Assembly (NCBI RefSeq): GCF_000969415.1
Contig: NZ_JZEX01000039.1
Coordinates: forward strand, 1-64,000
Direction: 5' to 3'
Source of the DNA: Devosia geojensis
Lineage (GTDB): Bacteria; Pseudomonadota; Alphaproteobacteria; Rhizobiales; Devosiaceae
Length of the DNA stretch: 64,000 nt
Below, in pieces: positions 41,235-50,830 of this stretch (positions are counted from its first letter, which is position 1; each line of letters begins with the position of its first letter). The notes under the pieces are model-generated. The model saw only the letters and a program-made list of their open reading frames with translations, ran no database searches and was not told where the DNA came from. Made by a program: the position numbers and the translations under genes.

Positions 41235-41849
41235 TCAGTTCAACTCCTCGGAGGATTCGTCTTCTTCATATTCGACGACCTCGGTGTCCTCGTCGTCGAT
41301 GGGATTGAGTTCCTGATCCTTACGCGCCTTTTCCATCAAGGCGTCGGTCATGACCAGTTTGGCTTCGGCGAGCATCGTCAGCGGCAGACGATGATCAGGA
41401 TCGGTGCCCGTGGGGGCATCCGGCAGACGGATGGTGACGGTCTCGTCGTCCACCGCCTGGATGAGACCGCGGAAGCGCTTGCGGCCCTCGAGGGCATCGG
41501 CGAGCTCGACCTTGGCTTCGTGGCCGATATAGGTCTCGAAATCGCGCCTGCGCACCAGCGGCCGGTCGATGCCGGGCGAGGAGACCTCGAGGTGGTATTC
41601 GCGGTCGATCGGATCTTCCACATCGAGGACGGGCGAGAGGTCCTTGGAGAGCGCTTCGCAATCGTTGATGGTAAAGCGCCCGTTCTCGTCCTCGGCCATG
41701 ATCTGGAGCGTCGCGCCGTTCTCGGGCGTCACCTTGACGCGCACCAGCGCGAAGCCGAGGTCGTTGGCGACCGGCTCGACGATGGCGGCGATGCGCGCCT
41801 CGAGCCCTGTTTCCTTGATGTAGCGCTTCTCTTTGAGATCGAAGCCCAT
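41235..41849 (-). CDS. rimP: Ribosome maturation factor RimP
   Basis: A 204-residue protein needed for 30S subunit maturation. The N-terminal domain has LEARIAAIVEPVANDLGFALVRVKV and then LSKDLSPVLDVEDPIDREYHLEVSSPGIDRPLVRRRDFETYIG, the family core. The C-terminal Sm-like domain carries FRGLIQAVDDETVTI. A charged tail of about 40 residues (EDTEVVEYEEDESSEELN) is typical of this group. It is the first gene of the operon, preceded by a promoter-like sequence and a terminator-like hairpin. Confidence 0.95.
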   Translation of the reverse strand: MGFDLKEKRYIKETGLEARIAAIVEPVANDLGFALVRVKVTPENGATLQIMAEDENGRFTINDCEALSKDLSPVLDVEDPIDREYHLEVSSPGIDRPLVRRRDFETYIGHEAKVELADALEGRKRFRGLIQAVDDETVTIRLPDAPTGTDPDHRLPLTMLAEAKLVMTDALMEKARKDQELNPIDDEDTEVVEYEEDESSEELN

Positions 41850-41866
41850 CGGGTCCTTCTAGTAAC

Positions 41867-41898
41867 AAAAAAGAGCGGGGCCGGTCGGCACCCACTCT
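41867..41898 (-). terminator. Attenuator-like hairpin in the rimP-nusA-infB leader
   Basis: On the reverse strand AGAGTGGG pairs with CCCGCTCT (eight pairs, one G-T), with an 11-base loop, followed by five or more T. It lies between the putative promoter (41925-41953) and the rimP ATG, so transcripts would meet it about 20 bases after initiation. It may be a leader attenuator, or it may stop read-through from trmB-side transcripts. Confidence 0.6.
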
Positions 41899-41924
41899 GC
41901 ATAAAAGCCAGAGATGTTAGCCGT

Positions 41925-41953
41925 TATATAGTCGGCTTTGGCGCGAAGGGCAA
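41925..41953 (-). promoter_or_regulatory. Putative sigma-70-type promoter of rimP-nusA-infB
   Basis: On the reverse strand TTGCCC (41953-41948) and TATATA (41930-41925) are separated by exactly 17 bases. The predicted start is near 41918, about 70 bases before the rimP ATG. Consensus match and position support it; there is no experimental evidence. Confidence 0.55.
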
Positions 41954-42044
41954 GGGTTGCGGGCGCCCTGCCCTGCGCGCAGGCTGGCGGGCCGACGAGG
42001 GACGCGCTATCCACCCCGGTGCCCCTCCTTGCCAAGAGTAGCAC

Positions 42045-42742
42045 ATGACCGCCCTGCCCGTCCTTCTCGTTCCCGGCCTCAACTGCACCGCCGAGGTCTT
42101 CAGCCGTCAGATACCAGCAGCATGGGCATTCGGCCCGGTGACGATCGCCGACCATCGGCGGGGCGGCAGTATTGCCGGAATCGCCGCCGCGATCCTCGCC
42201 GATGCGCCGCCGCGTTTTGCGCTGCTGGGCTATTCGATGGGCGGCTACATCGCCTTCGAAATGCTGCGCCAGGCGCGCGAGCGGATCGAGCGGATCGCAT
42301 TCCTTGCAACCTCCGCCCGGCTCGACAATCCCGAACAGCGCGAGAACCGGCTGCGCCAGATTGCCATTGCAAGGGCCGGGAAATTCGACTCGATCCCGCC
42401 GGCCGCCTTCGGAACGCGGTGCATCCGGACAATCTGAGCAATGTGGAACTGCGCGCCACGCACCGGCGCATGGCGCTCGCCAACGGCGCCGACATGTTCA
42501 TAGCCCAACAAGAAGCGATCCTTGCACGAGCGGATTCCCGGGCGGATCTTCCTGGCATCGACATACCCGCATGGGTCATCGTCGGGGAGGCTGACAAGGT
42601 GACGGGCGTGGAAGCAGCGCGCGAGATCGCGACAGGCGCCAGGGGTGCGCGCTACGTCGAGATCGCGGGGGCCGGACACTTCGTGCCCATCGAGCAGCCG
42701 GAGGCGGTCAGCCGGGCGATCGCCGACTGGCTTTCAGCCTGA
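42045..42742 (+). pseudogene. Alpha/beta hydrolase gene broken by a one-base deletion
   Basis: The first frame gives 130 residues, including the oxyanion region LLVPGLNCTAEVF and the nucleophile motif GYSMGG, then stops at 42437. The second frame continues the same protein from about 42411: NAVHPDNLSNVELRATHRRMALANGADMF, the acid loop IVGEADKVTG and the catalytic GAGHFVPIEQPEAV, ending at 42742. Restoring one C between 42410 and 42411 (TTCGGAAC to TTCCGGAAC) reads ...AFRNAVHPDN... without a break. All three catalytic residues survive, so the mutation is recent, or it is a sequencing error. Read as a whole it would be about 232 residues. Confidence 0.85.
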
Positions 42743-42958
42743 GGGAAACCGGTCGCAAGGCCGGCGGCGGAAATGGAAACGCTTATGCAACTCAGTGTCG
42801 CCGAGGAAACCAGGTTACCTTTAGGAGCCTGAATTTCCTTGGAAAAACTCTATGAAGGGACGCACATACTTCAAGAGCAATATTGCAGTTTTTTGTCACT
42901 TGCGCAAAAATCCGGGGATACTCATCTCCAGGGTGTTCGAAAGAAAGGAACACCCAAA

Positions 42959-43231
42959 ATGATCAAGACCTCCCTTGTCGCCCTTGCTACCGCTGCCGCC
43001 CTCGTCGGCGTTTCCGTGCCGGCCATGGCCGATACCGCAGGCGACGGTACCGAGAGCGGTTCTTACCTGCATGACGCCCAGATCGCCCAGCTCGAGCTGA
43101 GCCGCAATGGCGTGACCACCACGGGCGTCGATGACTGGAACGGCGTGTGGCGCGCGTTCGTCGTCAACCAGGACGGCTCGCAGAGCATGCAGTTCTTCGA
43201 CAAGACGTCGCTTCAGCCGGTAACGCTGTAA
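42959..43231 (+). CDS. Small exported protein of unknown function
   Basis: A 90-residue protein with a clear signal peptide (residues 1-24, ending PAMAD). The 66-residue mature part has ELSRNGVTTTGVDDWNGVWRAFVVNQDGSQSMQFFDK and no cysteine. The ATG at 42959 is preceded by AAGAAAGGAA. The body resembles short periplasmic proteins common in Hyphomicrobiales, but I recognise no family. Behind it lie two GC-rich hairpins (43248-43276 and just after) without a T-run. The 216 bases in front of it are AT-richer than their surroundings and probably hold its promoter. Confidence 0.65.
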   Translation: MIKTSLVALATAAALVGVSVPAMADTAGDGTESGSYLHDAQIAQLELSRNGVTTTGVDDWNGVWRAFVVNQDGSQSMQFFDKTSLQPVTL

Positions 43232-43346
43232 CGATGCCGGGCAAACGGACGCCGCCGGTTCAAACCGACGGCGTCCTGCCGCCTCGAAAGGGCGGCATGC
43301 AACGGGTCCTGTGACGTCGCGCCAAAGGCGCGATCTCAGAGGGTCT

Positions 43347-43757
43347 TTAGAAGATTTCCTGGCTCAGCGGCGAAATGACGATACGCGCGGACGTGCGATT
43401 GGCTGCGTCGAAACGCCGGCGCGCCTCTTCGACCTGGGCGCGGTGAGCGCGAAAGAAGACTTCGAGCTGATCGGCGAGGTTGAGGAGATCCCGGCCGAGA
43501 TCGGTCAGTTCGTATTCGACGCGGGGTGGAATGGTGGCGTAGAGCGTGCGGCTGACGAACCCGTCCCGTTCCAGCTCGCGCAGCGTCGTCGTCAGGATCT
43601 TCTGGGATATGGTGCCGATGGAGCGGCGCAACTCGTTGAAGCGCAACCGCTCTTCCCGCAGGCTCGTCACCACGATGAGGGTCCACTTGCTGGGCCGGAC
43701 CATCAACCTCTCTTCGGATAGGCTATGACGGATTGCGGGCCTGGCGGAACTCGACAT
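43347..43757 (-). CDS. HxlR-type transcriptional regulator
   Basis: A 136-residue winged-helix regulator. The HxlR core is SKWTLIVVTSLREERLRFNELRRSIGTISQKILTTTLRELERDGFVSRTLYATIPPRVEYELTDLG at about 23-90. The CGG/C-containing redox start seen in many HxlR proteins is absent. I start at the ATG at 43757, which has GGAG upstream. GTTTGC (43779) and GCAAAC (43805) form a possible autoregulatory inverted repeat upstream. No divergent target gene is present. It sits between trmB and rimP, which are usually adjacent. Confidence 0.85.
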   Translation of the reverse strand: MSSSARPAIRHSLSEERLMVRPSKWTLIVVTSLREERLRFNELRRSIGTISQKILTTTLRELERDGFVSRTLYATIPPRVEYELTDLGRDLLNLADQLEVFFRAHRAQVEEARRRFDAANRTSARIVISPLSQEIF

Positions 43758-43956
43758 TGGGTTACTCCGGACAAAAACGTTTGCGCGGCCGAAGCCACGC
43801 GACTGCAAACATCGCAAAACAATAAAGGGCGCGCCGCCCGCAAACGGACGGCCCCGCCCCCACATCCTTGATATGGGTATTGCCCTTAACCGGGTCCAGA
43901 CTCGGTCGAGAAAAAGTTCCACACGAGCGTCGATCTTGCCGAGGATCAATACTCGT

Positions 43957-44664
43957 TCAGCATCTCTCGAAACTGAAATAGTAGCTCTTGAGACGCCCTT
44001 CCCGGCGGGCTTTCTGCTCGTACCGGGTCGGCTGCCAGCCCGGATAGGGCTCGTGCCAGTCGCCCGGTCGATCCGGAGCGAACCGGAAGGCGGACTGGCG
44101 CAGAATGTGAGCCAGCGTCCAGTTGGCATAGTCCTCGATATCGGTGGCGAAGTGGAAGGCGCCGCCGGGGCGGATGACGCGGGCGAGCTCTCCAAGCGTC
44201 ACCGGCGAGACGAAGCGGCGCTTGTGGTGGCGGGTCTTCGGCCAGGGATCGGGATAGAGGAGATAGACCGCCTCGAAGGCCGCGTCGGGCAGGCGCAGGA
44301 GCAGCTTGAGCGCATCGTCGGTATAAAGACGGACATTGACGAGCCCGTCACGCTCGATCGCCTGCAAGAGCTTGGCAATGCCGCCGGTAAAGACCTCGCA
44401 GCCAATGAAGCCCATATCCGGGTTCTCGCGGGCTTGCCGCGCCAGGTGTTCACCGCCGCCATAGCCGATCTCGAGAACGAAGGCCTTGGTGGCGGGAAAG
44501 AGCTTACTAGGGTCGACCGGCGTTTCATCCTCGGGGATGGCGAGCCTGGGCAGCAGGGTATCGTAAAGGGTACGCTGACCCTCGTGCAGGGTCTTGCCCG
44601 AGCGGCGGCCGAAAAAGGCGCGGGGCGCGCCGTCGACGGTTTTGGGAAGCTGGTGGTCACTCAT
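43957..44664 (-). CDS. trmB: tRNA (guanine-N7-)-methyltransferase
   Basis: A 235-residue SAM-dependent enzyme forming m7G46 in tRNA variable loops. SAM site: VLEIGYGGGEHLARQA. Other family motifs: GFIGCEVFTGGIAKLL, and the catalytic DPWPKTRHHKRRFVSP stretch. The C-terminus EPYPGWQPTRYEQKARREGR is the family's tRNA-recognition end. Its ATG lies just behind the remnant of a DUF5615 toxin gene. In relatives it follows metK directly. Confidence 0.96.
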   Translation of the reverse strand: MSDHQLPKTVDGAPRAFFGRRSGKTLHEGQRTLYDTLLPRLAIPEDETPVDPSKLFPATKAFVLEIGYGGGEHLARQARENPDMGFIGCEVFTGGIAKLLQAIERDGLVNVRLYTDDALKLLLRLPDAAFEAVYLLYPDPWPKTRHHKRRFVSPVTLGELARVIRPGGAFHFATDIEDYANWTLAHILRQSAFRFAPDRPGDWHEPYPGWQPTRYEQKARREGRLKSYYFSFERC

Positions 44665-44669
44665 GGAAA

Positions 44670-44976
44670 TTATCGTATCTCAACGACACGCTGCCCTTCC
44701 TCGATGGCGGCGGTGATGGTGGACAGCAGCGGCTCGAGACGTCCCCAGAGCCCACGCGTAGTATGTTGCCGCATCTGACCCCGACCCGCGGCACTTTGAG
44801 GATGCCGCGCGCGGAAAGATTATGAGCACGGCATCAAGTGCGCTGGCCAGCTCGGCAACAGCCATGTCGCTGGCGTCGCCCGCCAGGTGCTTGGTGACAT
44901 GTACGCATTCGTGCCCCGCCTGCATAAGCGGGCCGACGAGACCCGGCGGCAGTTGCGCATCGAGCAGAAAGCGCAT
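44670..44976 (-). pseudogene. Decayed DUF5615 PIN-like toxin gene
   Basis: The intact N-terminal third reads MRFLLDAQLPPGLVGPLMQAGHECVHVTKHL...ASDMAVAELASALDAVLI, the DUF5615 start with its first acidic residue. The expected KDEDF-like acidic motif is missing after VLI. The rest is split over two further frames: ILKVPRVGVRCGN in one, then LWGRLEPLLSTITAAIEEGQRVVEIR, ending in a TAA at 44672-44670, in the third. So at least two frameshifts and a small deletion have removed the active site. Translation of the first frame would run 98 residues to 44680, but the product would be non-functional. Confidence 0.78.
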
Positions 44977-44977
44977 G

Positions 44978-45235
44978 TCAGGCAGCGGTCAGCACCAGGT
45001 GGTCGACCGATCCGGCTGCATACTGGAGGGCGGCCCTTATATCTTCCTCATCGAGGTACGGGAAATCCGTGAGGATATCGGCAACGCTTTCACCCTGAGC
45101 GAGCGCGGCAAGGATATCGCTGACCCGCACGCGCGTGTCACGGATATGAGGTCGGCCCCCACAAACGTGGGGGTCGAAAACGATGCGGTCGCTGATTTCA
45201 TGCGCCGATCGGGTATTCGCCACGGGCCCAGCCAT
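44978..45235 (-). CDS. DUF433 antitoxin
   Basis: An 85-residue DUF433 protein: RIVFDPHVCGGRPHIRDTRVRVSDILAALAQGESVADILTDFPYLDEEDIRAALQYAA. DUF433 proteins are the helix-turn-helix antitoxin half of DUF433/DUF5615 toxin-antitoxin pairs. A perfect AAGGAG lies six bases before the ATG. The stop is one base from the start of the broken toxin gene. The antitoxin frame is intact although its toxin is decayed. Confidence 0.82.
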   Translation of the reverse strand: MAGPVANTRSAHEISDRIVFDPHVCGGRPHIRDTRVRVSDILAALAQGESVADILTDFPYLDEEDIRAALQYAAGSVDHLVLTAA

Positions 45236-45302
45236 CTGGCTCTCCTTAGGTCTCGTACCGGCAGAATGTAAGCAACTTGCATTCCGGCGTAAACGAGGCC
45301 TG

Positions 45303-46559
<1,257 letters not shown>

Positions 46560-46697
46560 GCCAAGACCCTCAAAATTGCGCCCAAAGGCGACATTTCGCC
46601 CAGTTCGGCATGGTTTTTGGCACTCAAGCGGCTCGCGGTCAAGCCGGATATAAAGAAAGCTTGATATGATCAGCAGGCAGGATTTGGAAAGCCATGC

Positions 46698-48296
46698 TCA
46701 TTGCCGCGAGCGCCGGCGGGAGCTGGCGACCGCAACGAGGAGGCCTAGCACAAGGATCACCAAGAGCGGCCAGTAGCGGTACCGGGCAAAAAGGGTCGGC
46801 TCCAGCCGCTCATGGACGACGGCCTCCATCACCGCCATCTCGCGGGGGGCAAGCGCACCGGTCACGCGCCCCAGCGGATCGGTGGCCAAGGTCACCCCGG
46901 AATTGGCGGCGCGCACGAGGCTCATGCCTTCCTCGACGGCGCGCACGCGCGCATGATGGGCATGCTGGGCCGGTCCGATCGAACCATCGAACCAGGCATC
47001 GTTGGTGATGTTGAAGAGGAACTGAGTTTCCTGCGTATCGCCGAGGTCGCCGGAAAAGAGAATCTCGTAGCAGATGAGAGCAAGGAAGGGTGGCGTGCCG
47101 GGCACCTGCATCAGCCGGCGGCGCGGATCCCCCGCCGCCCAGCCTTCGGCGCCGGGCACGAACTGCTTGATGCCCAACTGCGCCCAGAACTCCTGGAAGG
47201 GCAGGAACTCGCCGAAGGGCACGAGGTGCGCCTTGTCGTAGCTCGAAACGATCTCGCCGGCGTCGTTGATGGCAAGGATGGCATTGAACGGTGGCGTACC
47301 GGGCGCAGCCTCGAAGGGCACGCGCGAAGCGCCGGTGAGGAGCGTGACGCCGTCCGGCAGCATGCGGCCGATACGCGCCAGGGCCTCCGGGTACTGGCTG
47401 AGGAAGAAGGGCAACGCCGATTCCGGCCAGACGACATGGGTCGCTGCCTCGATGCCGGGATCATTCGGCCCCATGCGCATTTCGGAGAGCGTGATCAACC
47501 GGTCGATGATCGCGGCCGGGTTCACGTTCCCCCAATCGGCATGCTCGTAGACGAGCGGCTGCACGAGACGCAGGCGCAAATCGTCGCGCTCGACGACCGG
47601 CGTGCCCTCGAGCCGGTTGTAGCCATAGCCCAGTTGCGCGGCGATGACGGCCAGCGCCAGGAAAAAAGGGGCGAGACGGCGGGTCAGTGGCCGCCCGTCC
47701 GCCGACCAGATCAGCGCCGGCGTCAAACCCAGGAGCGCGGCGAGGAAAGTCAGCCCATAGATGCCGATGACCGAGGCGAGCTGCATCATCTCGGCAGTGG
47801 GGGTGAGGGCATAGCCCAGGAGATCGAAGGGGAAGCCGGTCAGCAAGTGACCCCGCGCCCATTCCGCAATCGTCAGGAACGTCGCCAGCGTCACGATGCG
47901 CCAGGGGCCGTGCGACCAGAAGATGTGGGCAAAGGCCGAGGCGAGACCCCAGAAGAATGCGATGAGCGCGGCAAGCACGAGGATCGCGAACGGCATGAGG
48001 ACGAGCATCACCCCGCCATCGACGAAGAAGGCGGCGCCTAGCCAGTGGAAGGCGACGGTGAAATAGCCCCAGCCGAAGGCGAACCCGATGACGAAGGCGG
48101 GACCGAAAAGGCGGGCGAGGCCTTTACGCCTCTCGGCGCCGTCGAGGCACCACACCCAGAGCGGCATCGCGATGAAAAGCGCCGGCAGAACGAAAAGCGG
48201 CGGCACCGAGAGCCCGGCGATAGCGCCCGCGACGAGGAGCAGCAGGAACCGCCGCCAGCCATGAGCGAGCATGGCGGTTTCGGCCAGCCAGGTCAT
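46698..48296 (-). CDS. lnt: Apolipoprotein N-acyltransferase
   Basis: A 532-residue inner-membrane enzyme adding the third acyl chain to lipoproteins. About six N-terminal helices (residues 15-210) are followed by a periplasmic nitrilase-like domain with the catalytic triad: Glu in VVWPESALPF, Lys in YDKAHLVPFGEFLPF, and Cys in LICYEILFSGD. A last helix is near the C-terminus. It is divergent from tsaB. Confidence 0.95.
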   Translation of the reverse strand: MTWLAETAMLAHGWRRFLLLLVAGAIAGLSVPPLFVLPALFIAMPLWVWCLDGAERRKGLARLFGPAFVIGFAFGWGYFTVAFHWLGAAFFVDGGVMLVLMPFAILVLAALIAFFWGLASAFAHIFWSHGPWRIVTLATFLTIAEWARGHLLTGFPFDLLGYALTPTAEMMQLASVIGIYGLTFLAALLGLTPALIWSADGRPLTRRLAPFFLALAVIAAQLGYGYNRLEGTPVVERDDLRLRLVQPLVYEHADWGNVNPAAIIDRLITLSEMRMGPNDPGIEAATHVVWPESALPFFLSQYPEALARIGRMLPDGVTLLTGASRVPFEAAPGTPPFNAILAINDAGEIVSSYDKAHLVPFGEFLPFQEFWAQLGIKQFVPGAEGWAAGDPRRRLMQVPGTPPFLALICYEILFSGDLGDTQETQFLFNITNDAWFDGSIGPAQHAHHARVRAVEEGMSLVRAANSGVTLATDPLGRVTGALAPREMAVMEAVVHERLEPTLFARYRYWPLLVILVLGLLVAVASSRRRSRQ

Positions 48297-48431
48297 CGCG
48301 GAAAACCGATAAGCGAATCAGCGCGCATGGCCGCAAGGTCGCTGGCGGTCGTGCCAGCGTCAAGGCGGGCACCCGCCCCTTGCAGAGCGATTGGCTCGGG
48401 GGTAAGCCAGCCGGACAGGAGCGTCACGACC

Positions 48432-49040
48432 TTGCAGCACCCGCCCGTCACCCTTGCCATCGATACTGCGGCGCCCCGTCTGCAGCTGGCGCTGCTCAAG
48501 GCCGACGGGACGGTCGATGTTTCGATCGACGAGATCGGCACCGGCCACGCCGAACTGATCTTTGCGCGAATCGCCACGCTTCTTAGGCGCAATGGGCTCG
48601 GCTACGAAAACCTCGAACGGGTTGCGGCAACGACGGGACCCGGCTCCTTCACGGGGCTCAGAATCGGGCTTTCCGCGGCACGCGGCATCGCGCTTGCCCG
48701 CAGCGTTCCCGCCATCGGCATCCCCTCGCTCCTTGCCGTTTCGCTTTCCGGAACGGCAGAAAAGCCGCTTTGCGTCCTCCTCGATGCGCGGCGGGAGGAA
48801 GCTTATTTCCAGGCTTTTGCCGCGCCCGGCGTGCCGGAGACCCCGGCCCAGATCCTGCCCATGACCAGGGCACGGGCCCTTGCCGAAGGCCGAACGGTGA
48901 TCGAGACCCCCTACCCCGACATCGCGCTCGTCACACGTTTCGCCGCCCAAGCCGACCCGGTGGCGTTTCCGCCCGAAGCGACCTATATCCGCGATGCGGA
49001 TGCCAAACCGCAGACCGCCAAGCGCATCGCGAGACTCTAG
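48432..49040 (+). CDS. tsaB: tRNA threonylcarbamoyladenosine biosynthesis protein TsaB
   Basis: A 202-residue ASKHA-fold partner of TsaD in t6A37 tRNA modification. Motifs: TLAIDTAAPRLQLALL, the GHAELIFARIATLL helix, and VAATTGPGSFTGLRIGLSAARGIALA. No ATG fits the N-terminus. The TTG at 48432 has AGGAG about 11 bases upstream and gives the normal length. rimI begins on the last base of its stop codon. Confidence 0.9.
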   Translation: MQHPPVTLAIDTAAPRLQLALLKADGTVDVSIDEIGTGHAELIFARIATLLRRNGLGYENLERVAATTGPGSFTGLRIGLSAARGIALARSVPAIGIPSLLAVSLSGTAEKPLCVLLDARREEAYFQAFAAPGVPETPAQILPMTRARALAEGRTVIETPYPDIALVTRFAAQADPVAFPPEATYIRDADAKPQTAKRIARL

Positions 49041-49522
49041 TGGACAGGCTCTGGATCGCCCCCAACGGGCTGCATATCGAACCAGGAACCGCCGCGGACG
49101 CCGAGACGCTGGCCAAACTTCATGCGGCCGCCTTCTACCGCGGCTGGCCGCGGGAGGAATTCGCCGCCTATCTCGCCGATCCGCGCACCACGCCGGCCTA
49201 TGTCGCGTGCGATGCCGGCCACCGCATCGCGGGCTTTGCCATGCTGCGGCTTGCCGCCGACGAGGCGGAACTGCTCACAATCGCCGTCACGCCGCGCTGG
49301 CGGGGAAAGGGAATCGGACACGCCCTGATGCACGCGGCGCTCGACGATCTCTCCTATACACCGGTAACGCGCATGTTCCTGGAGGTGGACGAGGACAATG
49401 CGGCCGCCGTGCGCCTCTACAAGCGCGAGGGTTTCTCGCGCGTGGGCGAACGGCGCGGCTATTACGCGCGGGCCGACGGCACGGCGGCGACTGCGCTTGT
49501 CATGAGCCGCGATCTTGGCTAA
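49040..49522 (+). CDS. rimI: Ribosomal protein S18-alanine N-acetyltransferase (GNAT)
   Basis: A 160-residue GNAT enzyme. The acetyl-CoA-binding core is LLTIAVTPRWRGKGIGHALM, followed by FLEVDEDNAAAVRLYKREGFSRVGERRGYY, the RimI pattern. The start is a GTG that shares its first base with the tsaB stop (TAGTG). The tsaB-rimI pairing is conserved across bacteria, which supports the assignment over a generic acetyltransferase. Confidence 0.9.
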   Translation: MDRLWIAPNGLHIEPGTAADAETLAKLHAAAFYRGWPREEFAAYLADPRTTPAYVACDAGHRIAGFAMLRLAADEAELLTIAVTPRWRGKGIGHALMHAALDDLSYTPVTRMFLEVDEDNAAAVRLYKREGFSRVGERRGYYARADGTAATALVMSRDLG

Positions 49523-49571
49523 CCCGCTGAGTGAAGACTACCATATTGAACCAATGATGGAGGGCCGCGAG

Positions 49572-50021
49572 GTGACCAAGACCCACCCGGACCTCACCCT
49601 GGAAGAAGCCTGCACGGCGCGCGGCATGCGCATGACCGACCAGCGGCGCGTGATCGCCCAGGTGCTGGAGGCGGCCACCGATCATCCCGACGTCGAGGAG
49701 CTCTACCGGCGCGCCTCGACGGTCGATCCGCGCATTTCGCTCTCGACGGTCTACCGCACGGTCAATCTCTTCGAGGAGGCCGGGCTCGTCACCAAGCACG
49801 ACTTCAAGGACGGGCGGGCCCGCTTCGAGCTCATCCCCGACGAGCACCACGACCACCTCATCGACATCCGTTCCGGCAAGGTCATCGAATTCCGCAATGA
49901 GGAGATCGAGGCCATCCAGGAGGTGATCGCGCGCAAGCTCGGCTACCGGCTTGTCGATCACCGGCTCGAACTCTATGCAGTGCCGATCGAGCCCAAGAGC
50001 GGGGCGGACAAGGAGAGATAG
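49572..50021 (+). CDS. fur: Fur-family regulator, Mur-like
   Basis: A 149-residue metal-responsive repressor. The winged helix (about 15-75) has EEACTARGMRMTDQRRVIAQVLEAA and SLSTVYRTVNLFEEAGLV. The dimerisation/metal part has EHHDHLIDIRSGKVIEFRNEEIEAIQ. The CxxC pairs of classical Fur are absent, as in the rhizobial Mur (manganese) proteins. The position after rimI also fits Mur. I use the GTG at 49572, with GGAGG eight bases upstream; an ATG at 49554 is an alternative. Confidence 0.88.
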   Translation: MTKTHPDLTLEEACTARGMRMTDQRRVIAQVLEAATDHPDVEELYRRASTVDPRISLSTVYRTVNLFEEAGLVTKHDFKDGRARFELIPDEHHDHLIDIRSGKVIEFRNEEIEAIQEVIARKLGYRLVDHRLELYAVPIEPKSGADKER

Positions 50022-50024
50022 CAG

Positions 50025-50825
50025 GTGGTCTTCCGCAGCCTTTTCTTCATTTTCATCTATATCCCGTTCATGCTGGTGGTCATCCCGTCGCAGGCCGTGA
50101 TCGTCGCCCTGCGGCTGCCGTTCTGGCAGGTGCTGCCGCGCGCCTTTCATCGAGTCGGCTGCATATTCCTAGGGCTGAAGGTCACCGTCATCGGACAGCC
50201 GGCGACCGGCCGTCCGACACTCCTGGTTTCCAACCACATCTCATGGACCGATATCATCGCCATCGGGTCGGTCGCGAACGTGACGTTCGTAGCCAAGCGG
50301 GAGGTCGGGCAATGGCCGTTCGTCGGGTTCATGGCGAACCTGCAGAAGACCATCTACGTCGACCGCACCAAGCGGAGCGATGCCGGACGCACGAGCCGTG
50401 AGATGGGCTCGCACATGGCGGCGGGCAACGCCGTGCTGCTCTTTGCCGAGGGTCAGTCCGACATCGGCACGCATGTGCTGCCCTTCCGGTCGGCACTGAT
50501 CGGGGCGGCTCAGCATGCCATGGAAGAGGCCGGCGCCGGCGACGTGCTGATTCAGCCGCTGACCGTCGCCTATACCAAGCTCCAGGGACTGCCGGTCTCG
50601 CGCAACGAGCGGTCGCTCATCGCCTGGATCAAGTCGAAATCGGTCAAGCAGAACATCCGCGAAATCCTGACCGGCGGCACCAAGGAAGTTACGGTCGCCT
50701 TCGGCGCGCCGATGCCCCTCACCCAGGGAACGAATCGCAAGGCGGTGAGCAAGACGGCCGAGAACGAGGTGCGGCACATGCTGGTTGCGCTCAACCGGGG
50801 GCTGCCGCTGCCGGTCAAGGCTTAG
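50025..50825 (+). CDS. plsC: 1-acyl-sn-glycerol-3-phosphate acyltransferase (PlsC type)
   Basis: A 266-residue membrane-associated acyltransferase making phosphatidic acid. The catalytic HX4D is in NHISWTDIIAIG. The glycerophosphate motif is LLFAEGQSDIG, a variant of FPEGTRS. An N-terminal hydrophobic helix covers about residues 3-30. The GTG start has AGGAGAG nearby and lies three bases behind the fur stop. OlsA-type ornithine-lipid acylation is an alternative role for this family. Confidence 0.87.
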   Translation: MVFRSLFFIFIYIPFMLVVIPSQAVIVALRLPFWQVLPRAFHRVGCIFLGLKVTVIGQPATGRPTLLVSNHISWTDIIAIGSVANVTFVAKREVGQWPFVGFMANLQKTIYVDRTKRSDAGRTSREMGSHMAAGNAVLLFAEGQSDIGTHVLPFRSALIGAAQHAMEEAGAGDVLIQPLTVAYTKLQGLPVSRNERSLIAWIKSKSVKQNIREILTGGTKEVTVAFGAPMPLTQGTNRKAVSKTAENEVRHMLVALNRGLPLPVKA

Positions 50826-50830
50826 AGAGC

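Noticed and set aside
43248-43276. T-loop-like GGTTCAAACC sequence suggesting a tRNA
   Set aside because: It is the loop of a simple GC hairpin, with no acceptor, D or anticodon arms around it.
43758-44195. N-terminal extension of the HxlR gene by 146 codons
   Set aside because: It would overlap the end of trmB and adds Ser/Pro/Arg-rich sequence without domains. The ATG at 43757 has its own ribosome binding site.
46560-46697. Possible SAM riboswitch ahead of metK
   Set aside because: Only a short GGCGA/TCGCC hairpin is visible. I could not fit the SAM-I, SAM-II or SAM-SAH core. A covariance-model search would settle it.
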